From contig CM076961.1 of the NCBI GenBank assembly GCA_039566865.1, forward strand, positions 5,153,501-5,217,500: a stretch of 64,000 nt of DNA. The letters are read 5' to 3'. This DNA comes from Aurelia coerulea (lineage: Eukaryota; Cnidaria; Scyphozoa; Semaeostomeae; Ulmaridae). How positions within the stretch are numbered: position 1 is the first letter of the stretch; every line of letters begins with the position of its first letter. Below, in pieces: positions 1 to 12,900 of the stretch. The position numbers and the translations under genes were made by a program. The notes under the pieces are model-generated. The model saw nothing but the letters and a program-made list of their open reading frames with translations. It ran no database searches and was not told the DNA's origin.

Positions 1-115
1 AATTTGAGCAATATTAGATCCTATTATATTCTGTTTGCTAAATATACCCATTGAGCATTTTCCGAACGTTGCTTTAATCCTACTTTTTAACTTCGATGTG
101 CTTCAAGAATTTGAC

Positions 116-1155
116 CAGGCCAAAACGCCAATACTCTGGCTGGTTTGGAGGTGCGTGAGCGCAAATTAGAGCTTTTGAGATTAATATTTCTGCACTCAAA
201 TCACCAATATCAGCAATCAAGCCCCAAGAAAGGTAACAGATTTGATCAGGGCTAGCGATAAAAGTTTATGTCGAATCAATCCCTAATAAGTTTGAAGTAC
301 TCTTTGATAGTTAACTTGAAGATTAATACCTAGTTTGTTGATATTGGTGCATCGAGAGCTGGAATATTAATCTTGAAAGTCCAAATTTGCCTCCAACTCC
401 AAACCAGAGCTTTTGGGTTTTGGTCTAAGCTGTTAATACGCTGCATTGTGGAATCTCCTCAAGCATAGCGAAGTACAACAAGAAACATCGTGCTTAGAAA
501 CACATTGTAATACAAATCTGAAACTGAACTCTACAGTTAGATTCACAAATTTAATCCCACAGAGACATCGTTCTTATTTCAAGAAGAACTTCAAACTGCA
601 TCTGCCTAATGAAAGTTCTTCATAAGCGAAATAATTCCCTTGGGCAATATTGAAGTCTTCATTACTCGAATCCTTGAAGGAAATGCTTTTTGTTTCATCT
701 CTCTCGATATTATTATGAAACAAGCAATTGTGTATCCTAAGGGAACATAAAAATGCTCACTCGCTTGTGCTTGCTTGGCCTGGTGTACTTTTGTAAATGC
801 ATTGATTTTGACAGCAGGAAGATATTCCTTGGTGATTTAAAGTTCATCTGTCCTATTCACATGAGTACCCAAAGGACGGATCCTTGTCCAAAAAAATCTA
901 TGACAGAGGATATTCCACTGACCAGCGCGTTTACAGTTTAGGCCAAAACCCAAAAGCTCTGGTTTGGTGATGAACGCAAATTTGGACTTTCAAGATTTAA
1001 TACTCCAACTCTCGATGCACCAATATCAACAAACTATGTATCAATCTTCAAGTTAACTATCAAAGAGTACTTCAAAACTTATTAGGGATCGATTCGACAT
1101 AAATTCTTATCGCTAACCCCGATCAAATCTGTTACATTTTTTGGGACACCCGGTA
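116..1155. repeat. Foldback (MITE-like) element, TACCGGGTG-ended family
   Basis: The segment at about 222-423 is the reverse complement, with scattered mismatches, of about 941-1155. The shared core contains CTTTGATAGTTAACTTGAAG and GTTGATATTGGTGCATCGAGAG. The right arm ends in GGGACACCCGGTA, an end motif shared by other elements here. The left end has lost that motif. A third, degraded copy lies at about 116-222 in the same orientation as the right arm, which suggests nested insertion. A partial copy recurs at 22371-22570. No transposase is visible, so this is non-autonomous. Confidence 0.7.
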
Positions 1156-3540
1156 TGTTCTAGTTAACTGTCGAGAAACATATTTTGAGATTGGTTAGCC
1201 ATTAATTACAGCTAATTTCAGTCGCTGGGCCCAACCAAATCTGTATATTTTTTCTGGGACACCCAGTAGATGGATATAAAGTGCCGAGCTATCTCTCATA
1301 TTCCCCTCAAATATATATTGTCGAGTACATTGTGGCAAAGACATTAAAATGGCTTGCAAATAGCGTTATTGGAATTTTTACCACCTCTCAAATATCTGGG
1401 GCACCTTACCCTTCTGGCCACCCTTTGAAATAACAACTTGGTATTATTACGAATGCGACAACAACTAACAAAATTGGCAATAAGTTGTAAATATTTGGAA
1501 ATTACCATTATATAACGAGAAAATCTACCGGTTATCTCAAAAAAGTACTCCCGGTTCAAGAATCACCATCATTTTACTAAATGACAGATCTGTAAATTTC
1601 CTTCCTTGGCAAATAGATCAAGGACCATTATTTTTCCAGGTATAGCTAATCTTGTGACTGGTTTTAGAATTAGCTAATTTAGCTCTTTTTAGGGCTGTCT
1701 TTCGAAGCGCCATCTTTAAGTCAAAAAGCATAGGGCTACAAGCGACTCATCGTCATAAGTCTAGGCTCTCTGCTCTTGAATCATACTGCAAAGCAAAAGA
1801 GCACTGACAATTACCAGATAACGTTCTTTTTGTATATCAAGCTTCTAATTTGATCACATAAAAGCCAAAACGAAATGCAACATATCATCGGGGACTTGAA
1901 GGATGATGCAAAATTTCAATCTTTTGCTTTTAGGGAAGATTTAAAAAGTTTCTTCCAAAGAGTATAGCACAGAATAAGGTTTTCATCGTGTCATTTTATA
2001 CACCTTAAGTAGTAAAAACATTTATCATCTTCAAAGATATTTAGATCACTGAAAAAAAAACAGATCAAAAAGAAAATTTAAAAATAGGTTTAATACTAGA
2101 GTTTTGATGATTTTTGAAACAGGATTACTTTTTTTGGGAAACCCGGTACTTAACTGCTTAAATTGATCGGTGCATTCTCGCAAGAGGTGATGAAAAATTG
2201 CTTCTCTCAAAGATTTGAGGGCGAAAAAGGGGCAGATGTTCGCTCAAAATAGTTTGTCACATGTCTTACGCGTTCTCTGCATCTTGTTTATTACTTCACA
2301 AGAGTTTGGAATGATTTAGTTCTGAATATTTTTTCTCGTAGGTATTTGCAAATTTGCAATTTTGAGCAAATATTTTATTTAAACAAATGATTTGTGGTAC
2401 CAAAATTTGAAAATAGCCTTGAATGATGGACTCGTCGTACAAAAACCAATAAAAGCAACAAAACACCGCAATCTGTAGAAAGAAGACTGTTAACTCATGT
2501 AAAAGAACAACAACCAAAATAAACCTGTAACTAAAGAGAAAACTGTTGAATCCTGCAAGAGAAAAAGAAGAGAATAAAATATTTTATTGCGCTAAGTACA
2601 TAGTGTCGTAGAAGAACTTGAGAAAAGTATTCACAGTCAAGTTCAACCAAATTCCAATTTTAGTTGACCCAAAAGGGAGAGTTTTACTCAAAAAGATGAT
2701 GTCATACCGTCAAAGAAGAAAACACTTTCAGCATATTCCTTGCGTTGCTGTGCGACTGACCCTCTTGATGACACTGTTGTCTTTGCCTGTTGGTACAAAA
2801 AGAGAAAATTGTCGGCTTCAAGCTACCTGCAATATAACTTCTTAACTTGCCTGGAAGTGCCAAAAACTCTCCTGTACATATTTCCCTTCGGTGAGCATTA
2901 ATCAGGTACGCACACACGATGTTCCGATTTTTGGACCCCGTTGTACGCTTTGGAGTGGGAAAAACTGTATGTCATCTTTAATTAGCCTCGTATTGAGTAG
3001 CTAGGTCCCAGACCCCTCGTGCTGGGTTTCGCGTCCTGTCCTTGAGGTTGCTCTTATATACAAGTTATCGTCTCGAGTCTCGAGTCTCGTTACTGTCTTG
3101 ACCATCGTGTTACAAAAATAGGTAATTTTACATAGAGCATACTATTCTGGCTTGGAGGATAGACAATCGAAATGTAGAATTTTAGAACGTAGAAAATAGC
3201 ATGTTACGATAGTCGGGCTATTTGGAAATCGCAATAGTAAAGTTTCAGTTGGTTTTTCTTGATAGATCTGCCTTTATAATTCCATGAATAGAACGAATTC
3301 GCTTCAGTTTTGAGGCCTTAAAGAGGCATTGCCACCCAGGGTCATTTGCGGGTAAATTGCAATTTCAGACAGTCTGAAAGTCAAATTAGGCCTACGCGGA
3401 AAATATGGATACCAACTGCAGTAGTTGAACGTTTGATTTCAGTTCAACAGCTGCAGTATAGATCCATATTCTTTACTTGGGCCAAATTTGATATTTCAAC
3501 TGTCTAAAATTGCAGCATGCCAACAAAATACCCTAGATAA
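1156..3540. other. Non-coding stretch with solo element ends
   Basis: I see no supportable gene. Isolated copies of the GGGACACCC-type element end occur near 1255 and 2140 (GGAAACCCGGTA), so eroded MITE pieces are present. Short open frames here have no domain, no splice context and low-complexity AT-rich composition. Confidence 0.5.
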
Positions 3541-3550
3541 TAATGGCTCC

Positions 3551-3930
3551 TCAAGTGACAATCCTTGCCTTTAAAGGTAGTCGTTGCTTCGTGTTACACA
3601 CTGGTGAACTCTTAGGAGACTTCCAGAACGGTCCTTTCTTTGTCCATTCACTTGAATTATTCTTTTTTATCTTCCCATATGAAGTAATCTCTCGTTGTAC
3701 TTTAGGCTTGCTGGTTGCATCTCGTTTCTTGTTTGCGGACGGTGAGAATTTTCGCTGTATTGGGCTTTTGGTTGACTGTTCCGTTAGGGGTTCAGTTGGC
3801 GCTATATTTTCCTCAGAATCGTCCATGTCTGAGCACAGATCAAATAGAAAAATAGCAGAAGGGTCCTCTTTCTTTTCAGTGTGGTTGTTTCTTCGAGATC
3901 TTGGTCTCCTGACGTTGTAAATACAGTCAT
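3551..3930 (-). CDS. IHO1-like gene, terminal exon 8
   Basis: Acceptor TTTTTTGCAG|ATGACTG is strong and phase 1 is accepted, giving DDCIYNVRRPRSRR and on to a TGA ending at 3551. The tail is Lys/Arg/Ser-rich with an acidic patch (DMDDSEEN). It lies 2.4 kb from exon 7, so an intervening exon cannot be excluded. Confidence 0.5.
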
Positions 3931-6900
3931 CTGCAAAAAAGGTAAAAGTTTTTTTAATTTTCATATTTTATTGAAACGTTTACATAAAGAAGGTTCCTAA
4001 GTCACTACATATGAGCTACTATATAACACTACGAGGACGATACCAGGGGGAGCAAAAGACAATGACTGCTCCCTGGCCATTCCATAACAAAAACATCATC
4101 TAATTAAATACTATCAAATATACAATTAAAAAGAGCTACATATAAACTATTAAATACGGATACCGGGTGCGCCAAAATAAACTATGCACGTTTGGCAGGC
4201 CACAATAAATCGTACACTGGACCGGTTTTGAAGATTCACGACTTACTCTTTAGCAGAAAGCCTGAATTAGATTGTAAGACTTTTTGCAAATTTGTCCGTT
4301 TTCAGTTTTTAGAGCAAGAAGCGAGTTTCTTAAAATGTTCGTTTTCGAAAACATTGAAAACGATCGAAAAACGTCGATCAAACTTTAAAATATTCAACAT
4401 GAGTGAACAAAGAGAAAACGTTTTCAGGGGGATTTGGGGTTTAGTACGAACTCTCGTATAGCAGATTACAATTGGTCGATTTCTGAATCGCAAATCGCCA
4501 CGAACAAGTTCTCTCTTTGATAATTCATGTCGATTATTTAGAAAACTTGATCGTTGTTTTTTATCGATTTCAGTGTTTTCGAAAACTAAAATTTTAGGAA
4601 ACTCGCTTCTAGCTCTAAAAACTGAAAATAAAAAAAAATTGCAAAAAATCCCAGTATCTAATTCAGGCTTTCTGCTAAAGATTAAGTCATAAATCCTCAA
4701 AATCGGTCGAGTGTACGATTTATTGTGGCCTGCCAAACGTGCATAGTTTATTTTGGCGCACCCGGTATATACTAGGACCTGTTTCACAAAGGAGGTCAGG
4801 CTAGCACAGGCGATAATGCTGAACAGCAGGAACCCCGGCCAAGAGAGCATCACCGACAACAACTGCCGCCGCTACTGTTTCCCCTCTAGGGTCTCCACCG
4901 CTCAAAAACTTTGCGCCTGTGCTGTCGGTTCAAGGTTCATAGTTCGCAATATTATGGATTTGAAAATTAAAATGGTAGCAAGGTAAAAGCAAAATGGTAG
5001 TAAGGGTATCACATTACATGGATGCTGACAGAGTCAAACTGATAATGAGGTCTTTAATTATGTCACATGTCAGCTATTGTCCACTAACTTGGATGTTTCA
5101 TGATAGAGCCACAAATGATCAAAATTAATAAAATTCATGAAAGGGCTTTGCAGTTCATCAAATAAACTTGCAGCTGCTTATGATTGAGATTTTTGTAAAC
5201 CAAAAGCATTTTAAATCCTCTTTTCATGGAAGATGTTTTTATCGAAAGGACGAACTTATACAATCTTAGAAACAACGATGGTCTTCTCGTACCATGGGCA
5301 AATACAACTGTGAAACTCATGAATTAATTTAAAAAGTCGACATCGCACAAAGAACTAAGATTTACACATTGTGTACATCTTAGTTCTTTGTACGATGTCG
5401 AATTTTTAAATTAATCTACATTAAATACAATCGACGTACAACACGCACAACAACTTTCTTTTTTACAACTGTGAAACCTTGGTATAAAGTTGCCATGTAT
5501 CAGTATTTAGATTCGCTGAAGATGAACCAAGTGTGGTTCGAAACGCACAAAACATGTTTAAGTCAAATCAACTAAATTTTTTGTAACCGCTTAAGTCAAC
5601 CGTTTATCTCCACTATGTTAAATCTCCTTTATAACGACATGGATTGTCGATAAAATGAAGTTTACAATGATTGTCGTCACTTGTCTCATTCTCCGCTTTA
5701 GCATCAAACTGCGCTTTCCAATGAATTGTCCCAGTTACATTTCAGTTACATTTCAGTTACATTTCAGTTACATTCAGTTACATGATTGAAAAAAAGCAAT
5801 GTAAAAATCCTTCTCTCTGCCACGAAAAATTTCCAGAAACGTTACTTGCACAGAAATTCTTCAATAGATAGAACAATACTTTCGTGGGTTATATTTAATG
5901 ATCATTGATCTTGTTAGAGCATGGCAGGAGGTTAGACGCCGCAGTTGTGTTTGATTCCCACAGCTTTGTTCTGTTGCAGAGAAAAACATTATTTACTACC
6001 ACGGAAGAGCTAGCGTAAGAGATAGGGACTTTCTTTCGGTCTTTGGTTATCTCCTCCGCAGAACTATAGAAAGAATCTCTCCACAGGTACATATTAGTTG
6101 CAGCATTCCTCCATAGAAGCCTACCAGCAGTGTTCAACTGCCCATGGTTAGAGTAGTTTGGTGACCGTCTCCTTTAAACACCCCCCCCCCATTTCTCTGT
6201 AAATACAGCTGAAGAAGATAGCAGAGAATGAACTTTTTATTCAACAGATCTACCTTTGCCAAAGGAATTTAAGTTTTCTGAAATTGTTTGTCTCGGAGGT
6301 TACTTCTTTTTGCCCATCCGTTATAAATATAAAGCAGATAGAAAGATAGGGAATACAAACCTCTTTCCTCCGTTTTGATCTCCTTATCTTGTACAATAGG
6401 TACAACTGCAGCTGTAGGAGATGGGTTTACCACGCATGTCAATGCAAGAGATCGCTGTGCAGGCGATAGATGTGATAGTGGTTGTGTCTTTTGAAGACTT
6501 TGGTAATGGGATAGTGCCTTTGGCTGTGGGAAGTAGTCTTTACTTGGCAAAGGGAACTGCACCTCTTCTTGTGTCATGCAATTTCCTGTAAGATGAAGAA
6601 GCTAATTTCAATCAGGTAAGTTTCAAAATTCACTTGAAGGTGTCCACTATGAAATGATATACATTTTCATACTTTTTTTTATAGTTCCATATACTCTTTC
6701 TGGTTTCATAGTTTTCAAATTCTCATACTTTTTCATGATATACTATTTCAAAATTCACTATGTCCACTAATGTTAAAGGCATTACGTCATGATAAATAGG
6801 CCTGCTTTGCCGTGTATCCCATATGAGAAAGATCAATTATCACGCCCAACAAACTAGGATCCGCTGTTGCACAATGGGTTTCATGTGATCAGTTTCATTT

Positions 6901-9900
6901 CACATGAACATTAGCCAATCAGATGCGCCACCCAGAGCCATGAACCCCCAAACTCTGACAGATAGGGTCTACCTTGCCGTCTTATGCTGATACTATTCCT
7001 TTAACGATTACTTAAGAACCAAACAGCTTGGTTTGAAAAAAGTGGGTTGTTATTTGCTGCTTTTTACTGTATAGTCGACATAAATATGGTGAAATCAGAA
7101 AATCCCTTACCAAAATAGCCAGCAACATTGCATCCGATTGCTTTGCTTGGTATGCATGTTTGCATACCACCGAAAGGCATGGGGTATTTCTGCTGAAACG
7201 GCATCATCGAGGCACCATTATTGCTTTGGCAAAATTTAGTGTCTTGGTAGGCAGTTTGTTGATTCTGTGGAAATCGCTGAAAACATAAATTCTCATCAGT
7301 CTGCGTTTCTTTGATATCTTCATTTTTCTGTAACTGTGTTGCTATTTCTTTCGTTATCAATGGACTGGTCTGCACAGAACTTTCTGCCATTGTTGTTTTA
7401 CTTTTTGCGACGAAGGACAAGATGTTTTGCAACATGCTTTCATATTTTTCCATCCTCATCTCTTCTTTCTCAAAGTGGACTTTCTCTTCTTCTTTCGATT
7501 CAAGAAGCTGCTTTTTAATGTGATCAGTTTGTTCCTCTAGGTGTCGAATCTGTCCTTGTAGCTGAAGAATAAATGAGACAATATCATCTTTTTTTCAGTA
7601 ATTCATTCTTAGTGGGCTGAAAGGATTTCTAGTTATTTCAAGCTAATTCAAGCCCACTATGCATGCCGCATCCAGGCATGGGATCCCTAATTTAACGTCC
7701 CTTCCGAAGGACGGCGAGATGAGTTACGAGATCAGGCCTCCAAGAGGTCATCAATGCGGAGTTTGACCTCACTCGGCCGAGCTTAACTTCCATCATCTGA
7801 CGGAAACTGTTTTTCAGTAATTTATTTTAAGTGGGTTGAAGGATTTCTAGCTATTTAAAGCTAAATTAGGCCCACTATGCATGCCAAATCCAGGAATTGG
7901 TCCCCCTAGTGTAAGATCCCTTCCGAAGGACGGCAAGGTGAGTTGCAAGGTCAGGCCTCCGAGGTCACCCATCCAGAGTTTGACCTCACTCGACCGAGCT
8001 TAACTTCAGTCACCTGAAGGAAACTGTTTAAGCCACTCGGCCACTCACCCCACATCTTAAACCGGGTGTGTAAAAAGGTTAAAATGCTTGCAAGCCTGGA
8101 GTCAGCTAGCTACCTATCAGATTCTTTAACATTGAGTATCATTGTATGGGTAACATATCAAATTGGATAACATAATTTAGTTGGTTTAAATCGGTCATAT
8201 CAATCTCGGTTTACAAGTGACTCATTAAAAGTGTTTTATGGCGGGATCGCTCAAAATATGCCTTAACTTCTGGATGAAATATTCCAACATTCAAGGACCG
8301 ACTATATGAGAGTTTTCAGCCCGGGCTGGAATTTCATCCCTGCTAACCGGGCTGAAAACTCAGCCCCCCTCTCCAGTCATCTCTTTGTAAAACTGAGTTG
8401 CGATTACATGAGAAATTTTCAGCCCGGGCTGAAACGCCAGCCCGGGCTGGAATCTTAGCCCTCCTTGAGGTAGGCGGCAAGGAAGGCAACTCTGAAATCG
8501 GCAAGGAAGGAAGGCAGGAAGGAAGGCAGGCGGCAAGGAAAGAAGGAAGGAAGGTGGCAAGGAATGCAACTCTGAAATATATTCATGTATCAGGACGTTT
8601 CCGATAAATCACTGCAATTTTTTCCTCTCGCAAACAGTTTCCTTTTTTTCATCATGTAATTTTTCTTTTATAGTCTTGTTACTTGTTTCTTTCATATTTG
8701 TTGTCAAAGTCTGTTCCAAAATAGTAACCAGGTAAGGCGTTTCTCCTCCGACCATCACTGTTACTCGTGCATATCTCGATATCCATTGAAATTTTCTGAA
8801 TGTCTGACCTGGCATCCATTTTGAAACAAACTTTGCGTTAATTTTAAATGGCCGCAGGGTTGTTGTGAAATTCCATGCTCCCTGTGGCATCGTTGTGTAG
8901 TCGTATGTGATTGTGTGTAAGTTGTATTTGTAGTTTAGATATATTGTAAATATTATGAGCATATAAACAAAAAAAAGCTAAACGGGCTGAGATTTCTCAA
9001 GTAATCGCAATTTTTTCCAGCCCAGGCTGAACATTTGTTTTGCGCACGCGCAGTTTGAATATAGTTTCGTGCCAAAAGCGAGTAAAGCGAAGATTTTCAA
9101 AGGTGGGGTGGCAGATGAAAGCAGAGAACGTTCTCAGTGGGAAACTTGTGATTTTAGAGCAATTTTGAAGTTAGCGCTTAGCTACTTCTGTGATCCCAGC
9201 GCTTGGCGCTAAAAACCGCAACTTCACCTTCACCTTCACCTTAGGTCAACATACAAATACAATTCATTCCCTAAAGGCTTAAAAAGTGAAGTGAAGGGAT
9301 TGCCTATAACTTTGATCGAGGGTTTTCGGCCTTTTGCAGATTTGCAAATCAATTTGACCTGTATTTCCTATGATCACAAAAATGAAACAAAACTCACAAA
9401 AAAAAATGCGTTAGTCTTTCGGATATCAATCAAACTTTGATTGTTTGCAATACCGCACGTTTGTTCTGCATGATGAAATTAAAACCTAGAGAAGTTCTTT
9501 TTGGTTAACCCGGCACAAATTTAGACAAAATTCACTTAGACAAAATTCACTTACTTTCTGAACCTCAGCTTCATTAGTCCCTTGGTGCTTGCCAGTCTGT
9601 AATCTCGTTTCTTCCTGATCTTGTTTCATTTCTTCTGTGACTTCAAAAGAGAATTCATTTCATTCATTTTCATTTTTATTTATTTAGGCACGGTATCCCC
9701 GTCAGTCCATAAGAACTGCTTTTCAGGGGGTCATGGCAAAACATTTACTGATTTAAAAGATCACTACATAATAATTAACAAAATAAGAATTCTCGTTATG
9801 GCTAGTTTTTTATCCTTCTCTTAAAGGTGGCAAGAGAGGGTGCTTGTTTAGCATCAGGTTCAAGTTGATTCAAAAGATTAGGTCCACGAAAAGATATAGC

Positions 9901-12900
9901 CCTAGAACGATGATACATACATATCTCTTAGGCAAAAGGGTTCAAATGCTGAAGAGAAATTATGCCAGAGTTTGATCAGTCGCTAATTATTTTGTTGCTT
10001 AATCAATGAAAGTCAAAAGATATCATCAGGAGTTGGCACTCTTCGTCTTGTGTTGCTACTGCCACGACTCGGCCCCAAGAAATGGCCTGGAGATGCCTGT
10101 CAATATCGTACCAGAGAAGACTTGGTGCCTTCCTTAATCTCTGAGCTGTTTGTTTCATGCAATAGAGGTCTCAAATTGGACATGGTGGCTAATGCACGAT
10201 CATCTGTCAAATCAAGTAGGTATTCATGCTCATTACCAGAGTTCATTGGAGTCAAGTCAAAGTTATTTTCAAAAGCGAAAATTTACGATTAGTTTCTAGT
10301 CATTTATTTTCTAAGACCTGACCTTTTATCAGCAAACCAACTCGACTTGTAACACTTTTTATCCAAACTCCTCACTTTTGGCCTGTCAGTGAATTTTAAA
10401 CACTCGAATATATTTGTGAAAAAAAATTTTAAATTTACTGCACAAAAGATTGCTGGATTCTTTCAACGTACATTTGTTAATGCATGCCATTGTTTCTTTA
10501 GTATTGTCAAGAAATTTTTCAGACATTGAAGAAATCTCAGTTGCTAGCTCCGACTTCAAGGCATCAATACTGCTGTGGACCTACAAAAATGACAATAAAC
10601 AGATTGACTGCATAATACCGCCAGAGCAAAAATTTTTGTAAGCCTGTACAGAGTGTCCCATAAACGTTGTGCCCGGTTTGCCTGAAGATTGCGACAAAAA
10701 TTGAGAAAGATTCTCGCTAAACTTCTGCATGGTGTTCTCTTCAGATGTTCAATTAGAGTTTGCTACCATCCCCGTCAAAATCCGTTGAAAAATGATGGAG
10801 CTATGACCTACAGGAGACCAAATTTGCTTGATGACTGCCCGCCCGGGGGGGGGGGAGGTACTCCCATACTTGACCTGACGGGATGTACCGCTCAACAGGG
10901 TGTCCTTTTGGGGTAAAAATTATGCGACAGGGTGTCCTTTTCTAACGAAAATCATGCGACAGGGTATCATAATAGGTAGAAAAAATTATGCGACAGGGTA
11001 TCACAAGCAAAAATTGCGTTCTGCACTGTATTTGAGAGGCAAAATTTTTATGCGGCAGGGTACGCTTTTGGCCTATTTTTTTATGCGACAGGGTGCAGGG
11101 TGTGGAGAGGTTTTCCGCACACCCCCGTCACTTCCCTAGTTAAGTAACCCCCCCCCCCGGGATGACTGAAACCAGCACTCGGCCATTTTTTCTTACTATT
11201 TTGCAGATTATAGATATTTTCATGAATGAAATGAAACAGCAGCCTCCAATGTCATAGATCTCGTGAAAATTCCGATAATGATCAGAGAGTTCAATTATTT
11301 CTTACCTCACAGAAACGATTTCTTACCTCACATGAAGCTATGAAGCTAAATTGGAGTTTTTGAAGTACGACTGTTTCAAATAAAGGATACATATTTGTGA
11401 CTCACCCGGTAGACAGATTTGAAAGATTTTTTACCTTAAATTATCAACGAAGGTCCAAAGTTAGTACTAAAGAGTGAGGACCAAGTTTAGGTATCTGTTT
11501 CAATGTTTATTTGTCAAATAAGTGACACAAATAAGTGATCGAAATCTAAGACCCCGTTTACAAGGTAGCGGATCGCTTTTGATCCGATACAAAAAGCGTT
11601 GCGGATCAGCCTCCAGTTTACACAAGCTCGAACTGATCCGATACACTTCTGCTCCGCTATCCGCATCAATTTTGATCCTGCTACGAAAGCGAACTCGTTC
11701 TGTGTCGGATCACTTTTATATCGGATCACTCTTGCTCTGAGCCGTGTAAACGCAAGTGATCCGCATCAATTTTGATTCGGATTCATTACGAGGGTATTTT
11801 CCATACAAACGAGGTTTAATCATAATTTCAGTTTGTTTTGAAATTTTGACGTTAAAAGGAAATCACTGAAAATCCGAGAAAGTCTTGAATGTGACCTCAT
11901 CCTATTTTTATGGTGACAGCTGATCCGCTACCGTGTAAACAAGACGGTGATCCGATGCAATTTTGATCCGCTACCGTGTAGACGGGAGGGAGATCCGTAA
12001 CACTTTGATCCGCAATACTTTTGATCCGCTACCGTGTAAACAGGGTCTAAGATTTAGGAAAGGATGACGGTCAGTTTTTTACCTCCTAGATAACCTCACA
12101 ACTGTTTGCTCACGTTGTGGGAGATGGAAAACGAAAACATTGACCTTTCAAATAGAGTCAATTGCTTACCTTTGCAACAAATTTAATTTCTTTCGGACAC
12201 AAAACATGTTCAAAGTTATTTTTAGGTAAAACACTAACGTAAAACTGGCAAAACCTTAAATTACATTACCCTTATTTTACGACACCGAACTGTTGAAAAG
12301 ATACAAGAATTTGGCACCTAAATCGAGGTCATACTTAACTGACAGACTGAAGCAAAATCTTTGACATCGTTATATTATATAGTCTGTCTCAGATCAGATG
12401 TCACTGCAAATCCCCGCGAATAACAACAATAGAAGCGTTTTGCAAAGGAATTTTGTGCTATCGCAAATCTCAGGTGACGCGTAATTCCAGATGGATTTCA
12501 GTTCAATTTATATCATACTGGAGTGGAGCTTGTTTTGAACGCTGACTAACGGAGAATTTTTGAGAACAAGATCATCCTTTTTCGTCTTATTTAGAGATAT
12601 TTACTTGAAGAAGACAACTACAAACAATTTTACCAAGGTTGATAAACGCGAATACCTCTTCCGTGTATTCTTGGACTGTCTTTGCTAATGCATCCAATCT
12701 TTGCCTAAGAATAAATGAAGAAAGATCTTTATAAAAAAAAACGGAAAACATATGCTACGCTCAGCTCAGTCTAGTCCTGAAAAAAGACTCATCTGTTGAG
12801 ACAATTCGAAGATTATAGATAGCTAGCCTAGTTCAGTGTGAAACAATCATGAATGTGTGCAATAGTATCTTTCGGAAAACAATAAATGAAGATGAAAGAG

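Larger units (their letters stand above)
8397..9025. repeat. Foldback with CAGCCCGGGCTG motifs carrying a LINE 3' tail
   Basis: TTGCGATTAC..GAGAAATTTTCAGCCCG near 8398-8425 is inverted at about 8985-9020. The self-complementary CAGCCCGGGCTG motif recurs near 8318, 8420 and 8440. Between the ends lie a GGAA-rich tract and a LINE 3' end, so the element captured or was invaded by a LINE. Confidence 0.5.

Noticed and set aside
4302..4862. 186-codon minus-strand frame
   Set aside because: It lies almost wholly in the 4161-4767 foldback and mirrors the opposite arm.
5895..6137. 80-codon minus-strand frame as an extra exon of the IHO1-like gene
   Set aside because: The available acceptor (GGGCAG|TTGAAC) puts it out of phase with exon 7 and gives an early stop, whereas 3930-3551 fits.
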